A stretch of 9,518 nt of DNA from DASYDU01 sp031403315 (GTDB lineage Bacteria; Planctomycetota; Planctomycetia; Pirellulales; Lacipirellulaceae): contig JANNTD010000309.1 in the NCBI GenBank assembly GCA_031403315.1, forward strand, positions 1 through 9,518, in the 5' to 3' direction. Made by a program: the position numbers and the translations under genes. The notes under the pieces were generated by a model that saw only the letters and a program-made list of their open reading frames with translations, made no database searches and was not told the origin of the DNA. Position 1 is the stretch's first letter, and each line of letters begins with the position of its first letter. Shown one piece after another: positions 1-6,800 of the stretch.

Positions 1-592
1 CAGCGGCAGTCGCGGAACTGTTGCTTTCGAGGAACGAATTGGCGAGCCGCAACAGCCGCGCGCGAAGCTCGAGCACGACGACTTCGCGATTGGTGTCGGG
101 CGCCAGCTCGACGTCTTCGTGCCATTGCTCGAACAAGCGCTGGTCGAGCTTGGCCCGATCGGCGCGGGCATCGGCGACGATCTGGCCCTGGGTCAGCGCC
201 GTCATCAATTGCTCGGGCAATCCCCATTGCAGGACCCAACCGAATGGCACCGTCACGACATAGTAGAAACTGACTTTGTTGAAAGCGACGATTTGGTGGG
301 GCACGGCAGCCCAAAAGGCGGTGACGCGGCGCGGCTCGACGGTGACGCGTTCGCCGCCGATTAGATAGGTGAGCGTGCCGCGATCGAGAAAATTGATCTC
401 AATTTCGTCGTGCCGATCGGGCCGCTGCATCTGCCGCGGTTCCCAAATTTCGCAGGTGAAACCGTAGGGCGTGAAGTCGCGACGGTGGCTATCGAAGTGG
501 TGCAGCGCTTCGGTGTGGGCGACTTGTGGCTCGGGGCGCACAATTTTTTTTGTGCGGCTCTCAGATTTTCGCGTTGCGAGGGAACTAGCCAT
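1..592 (-). CDS. AraC-family transcriptional regulator, MelR-like N-terminal sensor domain, truncated by window edge
   Basis: Reading the complement from ATG at 592 gives 197 codons with no stop, running off the window at base 1, so the C-terminal DNA-binding half is missing. Residues about 60-102 form an AraC-type cupin: RHDEIEINFLDRGTLTYL, then GGERV, then FWAAVPHQIV. The FWA..PHQ signature, followed by a TVPFGWVLQWGLP segment and a helical linker, resembles the melibiose regulator MelR as I remember it. Known for the family: an effector (often a sugar) binds this domain and a C-terminal pair of helix-turn-helix motifs binds DNA. An in-frame ATG at 733 would add 47 residues. I prefer 592 because the extension looks non-domain-like and covers a possible -10 box (TATACT, complement of 676-681). 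The Shine-Dalgarno is weak (AGG about 8 nt upstream). The gene diverges from the regulator at 766. Family call is firm; the sugar specificity is not. Confidence 0.85.
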   Translation of the reverse strand, partial: MASSLATRKSESRTKKIVRPEPQVAHTEALHHFDSHRRDFTPYGFTCEIWEPRQMQRPDRHDEIEINFLDRGTLTYLIGGERVTVEPRRVTAFWAAVPHQIVAFNKVSFYYVVTVPFGWVLQWGLPEQLMTALTQGQIVADARADRAKLDQRLFEQWHEDVELAPDTNREVVVLELRARLLRLANSFLESNSSATAA

Positions 593-765
593 GGATCGCC
601 TGCTGATCTCGGAAAACAGCCGAAAAATGCCGAGAGCGGGTCGAACTCGGCCGCAACCTGTGAATTGCAAAACACAGTATAGCGCACCATTGGACCGGAA
701 TCCAGGGAGATTTAGAACGATTCCTTGAGGCATACTGAGCGGAGACCTCAAGCGGAAACTTATCG
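593..765. other. Intergenic region between two divergent AraC-family genes
   Basis: This 173-bp stretch separates the starts of two head-to-head regulator genes and should hold promoters for both. On the minus strand TATACT (complement of 676-681) would be an acceptable -10 box with a poor -35 (TGGATT at 17 bp spacing). I found no convincing plus-strand promoter. It contains the inverted repeat at 724-752. If the left gene actually starts at 733, most of this stretch would be coding and the true gap would be only 32 bp. Confidence 0.5.
724..752. promoter_or_regulatory. Inverted repeat CTTGAGG-N15-CCTCAAG, candidate operator
   Basis: CTTGAGG at 724-730 and its exact reverse complement CCTCAAG at 746-752 flank 15 bp. 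Half-site centres are 22 bp apart, about two helical turns, so both arms would face the same side of DNA. It ends 13 bp before the ATG at 766 and lies in the control region of two divergent AraC-type genes. It could be an operator for either product or another dimer, or a hairpin in the mRNA leader (7-bp stem, 15-nt loop). AraC proteins more often use direct repeats, which weakens the autoregulation reading. Confidence 0.4.
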
Positions 766-1785
766 ATGGTCCTGCTCTCTTCAACATCCAACACGTTGGC
801 CAATACGTTCGACGTACCCATGGTTCCTGCGAATTGCGGACCGGACGCGTTCTTTCATTACCTACCGGTCAATGAAGAAACCATGACGTGGGGAATGTAC
901 GTCACCGGCTTGGGCCGGGCGATCATTCACCCGGGCGAACGGTATCCACCGAGCGGGCATCCGGTGTTGTATCAATTCGATTGGGCTCGCGGGCGGACGT
1001 TGCCGGAGTTTCAATTGGTGCTCTTGACCAACGGAGCCGGCGAGTTTGAGTCGGAGGCCACGGGCAACGTGCAGTTCGAAGGGGCGGCGCTGTTGTTCTT
1101 GTTCCCTGGCGTGTGGCATCGCTATCGGCCCGCGCCGAAGGTCGGCTGGGACGAGCGCTGGATTTCTTTCAACGGCGAACTGTTGCATCGCCTGTTCGAC
1201 ATCGCACTGTTTGGACCGGGCCTGGCCGTTTCGACGCCGCACGACCCTCAGGGGCTGGCCGCGCGGTGGGACCGCATGCTCGCGGCAGTGCGAGGCAAGA
1301 ATGTGCAGCACCCAGCCGTGCTCACGTTTCAGGCGCTCGGCATGATTTCGGACGCGGTATCGGACCAGATCGAAGACGCGCTCGACACGGGCGCGGTGCC
1401 AAGAGACACGGCGGCCCAATCGAAGCTCGACGACCCCGTCGTGCAGCGGGCGCTCGAGCTGATCTGGACGCACAGCCACTATCCGATGAGCGTGAGCGAC
1501 ATTGCGCGGCAACTGCCGGTGACGCGGCGGACGCTGGATCGTCGCTTCGTCGAGGCGACCGGCCACTCGGTGCTGGATGAAATCAACGCCTGTCGATTGA
1601 GCCGGGCGAAGCGGCTCTTGGCCGAGACCGACCTGCCGGTGAAGACCGTTGCGCGATTGGCCGGGTTCTCGAGCACCGAACGGCTGCGGGTAACGTTTGT
1701 GGAGCGGGAAGGAATCTCGCCGACGATTTTCCGCAAACAGACATTGAAGTTGCGGCGGGGTCCAGAAGGGCTCTTGGGGCGGTAG
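766..1785 (+). CDS. AraC-family transcriptional regulator with XylR-type C-terminal HTH
   Basis: This 339-aa protein is a complete AraC-family DNA-binding regulator acting in the cytoplasm. Residues about 79-122 form the sensory cupin (LPEFQLVLLTNGAGEF, then FLFPGVWHRYRP), followed by GWDERWISFNG at 127-137 and a helical linker. The C-terminal 100 residues hold two helix-turn-helix motifs: the first at about 241-262 (MSVSDIARQLPVTRRTLDRR), the second at about 290-312 (LPVKTVARLAGFSSTERLR), ending with the conserved GISPTIFRK. The arrangement resembles the xylose regulator XylR and related planctomycete regulators; the inducer is unknown. The start at 766 is the first possible Met; ATG at 820 is an alternative and would put the protein start nearer the recognisable domain. 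Neither start has a clear Shine-Dalgarno. It is divergent from the regulator ending at base 1 and lies 449 bp before a secreted-protein gene. Targets cannot be told from the sequence. Confidence 0.92.
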   Translation: MVLLSSTSNTLANTFDVPMVPANCGPDAFFHYLPVNEETMTWGMYVTGLGRAIIHPGERYPPSGHPVLYQFDWARGRTLPEFQLVLLTNGAGEFESEATGNVQFEGAALLFLFPGVWHRYRPAPKVGWDERWISFNGELLHRLFDIALFGPGLAVSTPHDPQGLAARWDRMLAAVRGKNVQHPAVLTFQALGMISDAVSDQIEDALDTGAVPRDTAAQSKLDDPVVQRALELIWTHSHYPMSVSDIARQLPVTRRTLDRRFVEATGHSVLDEINACRLSRAKRLLAETDLPVKTVARLAGFSSTERLRVTFVEREGISPTIFRKQTLKLRRGPEGLLGR

Positions 1786-1857
1786 TTAAGGGAGTCGTTC
1801 AAGTGAATTACGGAACGAGGATAGGAACGGCGATCGGAGATGCGACGGCGACGCGCT

Positions 1858-1908
1858 GCCGTAGAGCAGGGCCTGCCGTGGAACAGGGCTTGCCGTGGAA
1901 CAGGGCCG
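1858..1908. repeat. Tandem repeat, 3 copies of a 17-bp unit
   Basis: The units are 1858-1874 GCCGTAGAGCAGGGCCT, 1875-1891 GCCGTGGAACAGGGCTT and 1892-1908 GCCGTGGAACAGGGCCG, directly abutting. Copies 2 and 3 differ only in the last two bases; copy 1 differs from copy 2 at three positions (two internal, one near the end). It is non-coding, about 75 bp past the upstream gene's stop. There is no spacer, so it is not a CRISPR. It may be a replication-slippage product or a clustered protein-binding site. Confidence 0.85.
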
Positions 1909-2039
1909 ATTTTGCGTTAGGTGTCTTAAAATAAGGGCATATATCGCGTGAAATCGAGGAATGCCATGTTAGGATGAAAAGGAATTGCGGATGGCGCCAA
2001 GTTCGCCGACGGAACACTCCTTTTCTTCGTAACCAGCCG

Positions 2040-2076
2040 AGCCAGTTGGACTTAGCTGGCTGTTCAAGAGTTTTTT
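2040..2076 (+). terminator. Possible weak intrinsic terminator or leader hairpin
   Basis: AGCCAG (2040-2045) pairs with CTGGCT (2056-2061), extendable by one T-G wobble, over a loop of 8-10 nt. A run of six T lies at 2071-2076, nine bases after the stem. The distance from stem to T-run is longer than in a standard terminator. It is 255 bp past the AraC-type gene's stop, so it might end that transcript or sit in the leader of the next gene. Confidence 0.25.
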
Positions 2077-2193
2077 GGCGGTTTGGGTTGGGTTTTTCCT
2101 GCTCGCGTCGCGGCGGACAAGTCCGTGGCAGCCCGAGTTCGGAAAACGAAACGATTTTTGATCGAGCGGCGGTGTTTCTTATCTCACCTAGTC

Positions 2194-2208
2194 GAGACAG
2201 CGTGTCTC
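2194..2208. promoter_or_regulatory. Perfect short dyad GAGACA-GCG-TGTCTC near the secreted-protein start
   Basis: Six-base arms are perfectly complementary over a three-base centre. It ends 13 bp before the Shine-Dalgarno at 2222-2230. As DNA it could be an operator half-site pair; as RNA it would be a small hairpin just before the ribosome binding site. Function is inference. Confidence 0.35.
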
Positions 2209-2221
2209 AACAACTTTGATT

Positions 2222-2230
2222 GGTGGAGGG
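2222..2230 (+). promoter_or_regulatory. Strong ribosome binding site deciding the start at 2235
   Basis: GGTGGAGGG contains GGAGG five bases before ATG at 2235. An in-frame TTG at 2220 lies upstream of this motif and would place the Shine-Dalgarno inside the coding sequence, so it is rejected. The ATG choice also puts the basic residues of the signal peptide at the N-terminus. Confidence 0.8.
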
Positions 2231-2234
2231 TCTA

Positions 2235-3497
2235 ATGAAAGTCAGACGGTTTTTGTTCGGAATGGCTGCTGCGCTGTGCGTCAGCGCGAATGCGAACGCA
2301 GCCATCATCATTCCTACGAACAGCGGCGGTGCGGACACCGAGGTGCGCGAGTTCGAGATCAACGCCAGCGAATTGGCGCCAGACGTTGTTCCCACGGCTC
2401 AACGAGGCGCGACGAACGAACTGGCGACGCGAGCCTTGGACGAAGGGGTCGAGGCCAACAATAGCGACCGCAGCAGCGTGATGTACATGAAGTTCAACAT
2501 CAGCGGACTGCCGAATCATTCGTCGGACCCGGGATTTTGGACGGACAAGAAATTGTATTTCCGAGGTACCATCCGTAACACCAACCTGACCGCTGCCCGG
2601 CTTAGGTTTCCCACCCAGCCAGCGGGTGCCCCGCCAACTCATATCGTCAATTTTGACATCCGCGGACTCGAACCGGGACATGTCTACGCGGACGATCCAG
2701 GCGGCAGCACGACGCGCACCGATCGATCGGGCAACTCCTTCAATTCGCCCAACTACAACTACAATTGGGCGGAAGGTATCGGCACGGGTGCCAACAATTT
2801 GACCAGCGGTATCTCGTACGTCAGTGCTCCGGGCATTACGCCGTTCTGCATGTCGTATGGAAGCTGCGACACGACGACCTTTGCCGGCGACCCGGATGCT
2901 ACGGCGAACAATATCTATCAAAGCTTGGGTAAGTACGACGACTTCAATTCCGACGCACGGTTGCTCGGAAACTGGCAATGGCCGTTGCCGGAGAATATTT
3001 TTGACGGAGAGGGCCGCTACCCGGTTGGCATGCCGTTGGAATACACCGACTCGAACGGCGCCCTGAAGCAACTCGTCTTCGACGCGCAAGACGCCGGTCG
3101 ATCGAGCGTCACGCTGATGCTCAATTTGGCGGTGGACACGTTGCTCGATCCGACGTCGACTTCATCGGGAGACGGCCCGGGCCCCGGCATCTACCCCGCC
3201 AACACGTTCCTCAACCACAACTACCTGTTCAACCCCAAGGAAATGACTTCGCTGAGCGACGATCCGGGTTGGGATCCAGACGGTGGCAGCGGTCCAGGGC
3301 TCCCGACGGGCAGCCCGTTTTCTTGCGACGGGAATCCGCCAAATCCCAACAGCGCGAATTGCCCCGGTCATTTCGTGGGCAACAACAGCACGGGCGCGTT
3401 CTCGCCGCAGTTGATCGTACGCGTTCCTGAGCCGACGAGCCTGATGCTCCTCGTGCTTGGTTCGCTGGCGCTGGCGGCGGCACGTCGCCGGGCATGA
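2235..3497 (+). CDS. Secreted PEP-CTERM domain protein, possibly DNRLRE-like
   Basis: This 420-aa protein has a Sec signal peptide: MKVRR, a hydrophobic core, then a likely cut after ANA at residue 22. The C-terminus is a PEP-CTERM sorting signal: VPEPTS at 397-402, a hydrophobic helix, then ARRRA at the end. In the known system an exosortase recognises this signal; none is encoded here. The segment from about 33 (GGADTEVREF) to about 93 (SDRSSVMYMKFNISGLP) resembles DNRLRE/CBM-like beta-sandwich proteins that carry AD-T-VR and later L-F-L/ISGLP motifs; that match is tentative. Four cysteines after the signal peptide (205, 211, 364, 376) form two close pairs that could be disulfides. A Gly/Pro/Asp-rich stretch lies at about 313-375. 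It appears to be a single-gene unit: strong ribosome binding site before, strong terminator after. The specific role is not recognised; an extracellular or surface function is inferred. Confidence 0.85.
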   Translation: MKVRRFLFGMAAALCVSANANAAIIIPTNSGGADTEVREFEINASELAPDVVPTAQRGATNELATRALDEGVEANNSDRSSVMYMKFNISGLPNHSSDPGFWTDKKLYFRGTIRNTNLTAARLRFPTQPAGAPPTHIVNFDIRGLEPGHVYADDPGGSTTRTDRSGNSFNSPNYNYNWAEGIGTGANNLTSGISYVSAPGITPFCMSYGSCDTTTFAGDPDATANNIYQSLGKYDDFNSDARLLGNWQWPLPENIFDGEGRYPVGMPLEYTDSNGALKQLVFDAQDAGRSSVTLMLNLAVDTLLDPTSTSSGDGPGPGIYPANTFLNHNYLFNPKEMTSLSDDPGWDPDGGSGPGLPTGSPFSCDGNPPNPNSANCPGHFVGNNSTGAFSPQLIVRVPEPTSLMLLVLGSLALAAARRRA

Positions 3498-3552
3498 ATT
3501 CGTGAGGACCACAATGTCGCTGGCATATAGGTGTGCCGGCAATGAAAACTAC

Positions 3553-3586
3553 GACATCCGCGGGACGGCCCGCGGATGTCCTTTTT
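3553..3586 (+). terminator. Strong intrinsic terminator after the PEP-CTERM gene
   Basis: GACATCCGCGGG (3553-3564) and CCCGCGGATGTC (3569-3580) make a perfect 12-bp GC-rich stem with a four-base loop ACGG, followed by C and five T. It lies 56 bp past the stop at 3497 and should end that transcript. On the opposite strand the stem is followed by GTAGTTTTC, so weak bidirectional action is possible. Confidence 0.92.
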
Positions 3587-3592
3587 CCAAAA

Positions 3593-3619
3593 AACCTTGT
3601 GCGCTCAAAATGCAAGGTT
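3593..3619. repeat. Inverted repeat AACCTTG-N13-CAAGGTT
   Basis: Perfect seven-base arms over a 13-base loop begin seven bases after the terminator's T-run. No T-run follows, so it is not a second intrinsic terminator on the plus strand. It may be an operator or leader hairpin for the gene at 3819, or chance. Confidence 0.4.
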
Positions 3620-3808
3620 GTTCGGAAAAGGATGATGGATCGTTCAGGCAAGTGTTTGAGGGCGCTTGGCCGCATTTGGGCGAGGCGGCTTGCTGTTTCA
3701 TCGGAACAGGTTGGAGTTCGTTTTGCACAAAAACTCTGTGCGTCGAGCCTGCCGCTGCAGGTTGCGACTTCTTTGAATGACAGTTCACGCGCAGAGTGCG
3801 AGACAAGC

Positions 3809-3813
3809 GAGGA
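3809..3813 (+). promoter_or_regulatory. Ribosome binding site deciding the start at 3819
   Basis: GAGGA lies five bases before ATG at 3819. The open frame extends to an earlier ATG at 3777, but that adds MTVHAQSARQARII ahead of the signal peptide and lacks a Shine-Dalgarno, so 3819 is the better start. Confidence 0.8.
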
Positions 3814-3818
3814 TTATC

Positions 3819-6800
3819 ATGAAGTTCAAGTCCAGGAAGTTCGTGGCGATGTTGGCGGTTGCGGCAACGTGGAACGCAGCGCCCCGCGCGACGGCAGTCG
3901 ATCCGCCCGATCTATTCCTCGAGCACTTGGCCGATTTTGTCTGGACTGGTGCGGGCGGCAACACGACCTGGGAGAATTCCCCAAATTGGACCGCGCCTTC
4001 CTTCTCCACTCCAGCGGGCTACCCCTATCCGATCCCGACTTTTCCAAACGACCCAGGTCGAATCGATGACCCAGGGGTCGGCAACACCAACACCGTCAAC
4101 ATCACCACGATCTACCCGGCCGTCGGTGCCAATCTGTCGGCAGCGATCGCTGCCGACCGGACAGTGAACATCGCCACCGGCAACGTCACGGTGGCGTCGC
4201 TCAAGTTGGGCGGCACCGGCGTGGCGGTCACCACGGATGTTACCGACAGCTCCACGTTTCGATTGATTTTTGAAAACACCGAGCTGAACGACACGATCAC
4301 GAATCCCGGCGACCCGAATGCGGATCCGGAAGTTGAGCCGGAGCCGATCTACGGCTTCAACCAAGGCCGGTCGCTGATTTGGAGCACGGGAACCGCCGCT
4401 GTCGGCAAAGTGAACCGCATTTCAGCCGACATCCAATTCAACGACGGCGTCGACGTCGAAGGTGACCGGGATCTGCACATTTACGGCAATCTCGTGGAAG
4501 GCGTCATCGACCGCGACGGATTCAACACGGGCTTCGAGGAAAACCTCGAATCGTCGATCAGTAGTCTCTTGTCGAACGGAGCAAGGCTCTACATTCACGG
4601 CAACATTGTCGCGGTCGGCGTGAACGCGCAAGGCACGGCCACGAGTAGCGACGGGGCCGGTGGCGACCGGAGATTCGGCATCAACACGGAGCGCGGACTT
4701 CTCGTCCCGCCCGATCCGCAATTGCCGCCGCCGGACGCGCCGCGACAGGGCATCGTCGAGATCTTCGGCGCCATCCAGGGCGACGGCATGGTTTCGTTCG
4801 GCACCGATGGTGGAAACGCATTGCCGCTGAGCTCGGTCATCCTCCACGGCGACAGCAACGCATTTAACGGGCGGATCCAGGTGAATCGGGTCAACCTGGT
4901 GCTCGATCACGACAACGCGATCGGTGGTCCGGATGCGGGTGAGAACGACGACAACAAAGTGAAAGCCGGCGGTCCAACGCAAAGTTTCGGCTTCAATTTC
5001 ATCTCGACTTCCGACGATCGTAATATTCCGGCACCGGTCGAAATTGCCCAATGGCAGACCGTGCGCGGTGCCAGCGGCATTCCAGGCCTGGAGGGAATCG
5101 GCGACCACTCGATCGAGTTTTCCGGGGAAATCTCCCAGGGGAACACGCGCGGTTGGATCAATTTGCTGCCCGCGGGCAAGACGCTGACACTGAGCGGACC
5201 GGTCTATCCGAACATCAAGGCGGAGAATCCGCCGAATTTGGGCCGCGCACTGACGTTCGACGGAACGGGCAAAACGATTATTTCCGGTGGGATTCACGAT
5301 CAAGTCGTGACGGGCGACGAAGACCCCATTATCACCGACAAGATCGGCTATTTGCGCACGCGCGGCACTGGCTCGGTCGTCATCGATGGCCGAGTCTTTG
5401 ACGGCGTGGGTACTGAGATTGGTTTCAACGACAGCGACTATGCGGGCGGCACGTTTGTGGAAGGCGCGAACGTGCATTTCCATGCCAATGGCGATCTGGC
5501 GGGCGGCGAAATCGTCTCCCGTGGCGGTGCGGTGGGGGTGGACACCGGTGTGACGGCGAACAACTCGTTCTTGACGCAACTCAGAAGCTCGTCGAGTCCC
5601 AGTGGTTCGTCCACTTCTCCGTTCTTCGCAACTTGGGGCGACAATGCTGGTATATACACGACGTATTCAACCGGCGGCTTGATGCTCGGAACGGTGGGAA
5701 CAAACGAGTATGCCCAGGACCTGAATTTCACGACCGGCGATCTTTCTCGTGCGGCCAACATGAGTCTTGCTGCGCAGGAAGGCGGTAGCACCTACACGGG
5801 TACCATCACGCCAGCAAGCCCCATCGTGAATTTTGCAATTCCCGGTGCGGGCGAAGTTGCGACGAATGGTAATACCTATCAGTTGGGTGGCGGCTCGGGC
5901 ACTTTGACGCTGCCCAATGCCAATCAGCTCACCGGGACCAACAGCGTGCTCGTCACCAACGGCGGCGAAGTTCGGATCCAAGGCTCCAACAACTATTCCG
6001 GGAAGACCAGAATTCTGCGCAAGTTTTTGCCGTCGAATCAGGATCAAGCACTGGCAAGTCAACGATCGGCTGAAGGCAACAACGATGCGACCGGCACCGC
6101 AGGGGTCAATTCCACGTTGACGGCCACGACCCTGGCCAACGGCGGAGCGTCGAGCAGCATCGGTAATTCATCGAACGGGGCCAGCAATCTGGTGATTCAC
6201 GATTCGACTTTGAAATACGTCGGCGCCACGACGAGCACGGACCGCCTATTTACCGTCGGCGCATCGGGTGCCATGCTCGACGCTTCCGGCACCGGTGCGG
6301 TGAGTTTCACCAATACCGGCTCGTTGGCGATCGAGGTCCCGGCCAGGCGCAATAGCATGCTCTCCACCGCGGTGCCGAGCGGTGGGAATCGCACCGTTTT
6401 TGGTCAACCTAACAGTACGACCGCCACTCGGCGCGAGTTTCATACCGAGGACTTGGCACTGGGGATGCGGGCGTATATGCCGAATGTTGAGTTTAATCTC
6501 CAAGCCGGCGGTAGTCCGGTGCGAATCACGTCGATCGTTAACCGCGAGGTAATGCAGCTTGGCCAGCCGGATACGCTCGATAGCGAAGAAGATACCGATT
6601 TGGCCACAACGCCCAACGCCTGGCAGGGGTATACGTTTGCAGGAAACATCCGGGTAATCCAGTTCGGCCCGGCCCCGGCGCGGTTCATCACTCTGACGGG
6701 GGCGAACACCGGCAACAACACGCTCGCATCGCTGATCGGCAATGCGGGTGCGGCCGACATCGACGCCGCCGCCACCACGCCGGAAGTTGCCGCCGCCGAG

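Larger units (their letters stand above)
1786..2234. other. 449-bp gene-free region upstream of a secreted-protein gene
   Basis: I see no convincing gene here. Two short open frames (minus 2017-1808, plus 1974-2219) are Arg/Ser-rich and lack homology cues. The stretch is AT-richer than the flanking genes after about 1910. It holds the 17-bp tandem repeat (1858-1908), a hairpin plus T-run (2040-2076), a short palindrome CGGAC-AA-GTCCG (2114-2125) and a GAGACA-GCG-TGTCTC dyad (2194-2208). An AT-rich patch (TTAAAATAAG at 1926-1935, CATATAT at 1938-1944) may be promoter-like, but no well-spaced -35/-10 pair was found. Confidence 0.6.
3587..3818. other. Leader/promoter region of the large secreted protein gene
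   Basis: The gap between the two secreted-protein genes (3498-3818) has no convincing gene. After the terminator it holds three dyads: AACCTTG-N13-CAAGGTT (3593-3619), GCACA-N7-TGTGC (3725-3741, overlapping the near-palindrome TTTTGCACAAAA) and CCTGC-CGCT-GCAGG (3748-3761). I could not find a well-spaced sigma-70-like promoter, though one must lie here if the terminator is efficient. Open frames through this stretch are compositional shadows. Confidence 0.5.

Noticed and set aside
361..690. 109-codon minus-strand open frame at the left
   Set aside because: It is out of frame with the AraC cupin frame that starts at 592 and runs to the window edge; its Ser/Pro/Arg/Thr-rich product shows no domain.
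1858..1908. Possible CRISPR array
   Set aside because: The three repeats abut with no spacers and the unit is only 17 bp; no cas gene is present.
1974..2219. 81-codon plus-strand open frame in the gap before the first secreted gene
   Set aside because: Arg/Ser-rich, no convincing ribosome binding site or family cue, and it spans several dyads typical of non-coding DNA. A small peptide cannot be fully excluded.
2232..3089. 285-codon minus-strand open frame opposite the first PEP-CTERM gene
   Set aside because: Arg/Val-rich shadow of a gene that has a strong ribosome binding site, signal peptide and sorting signal.
3725..3741. GCACA-N7-TGTGC dyad as a specific operator
   Set aside because: Five-base arms are likely to occur by chance in a leader of this length; kept only as part of the leader description.
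3777..3818. Upstream ATG at 3777 as the start of the large secreted protein
   Set aside because: It would bury the signal peptide behind 14 extra residues and has no Shine-Dalgarno, while ATG at 3819 has GAGGA five bases upstream.
4422..5579. 385-codon open frame on the minus strand inside the large secreted-protein gene
   Set aside because: The translation is Arg/His/Val-rich with no domain motifs, and it lies antisense to a gene with signal peptide, repeats, dockerin and sorting signal; a GC-bias shadow.
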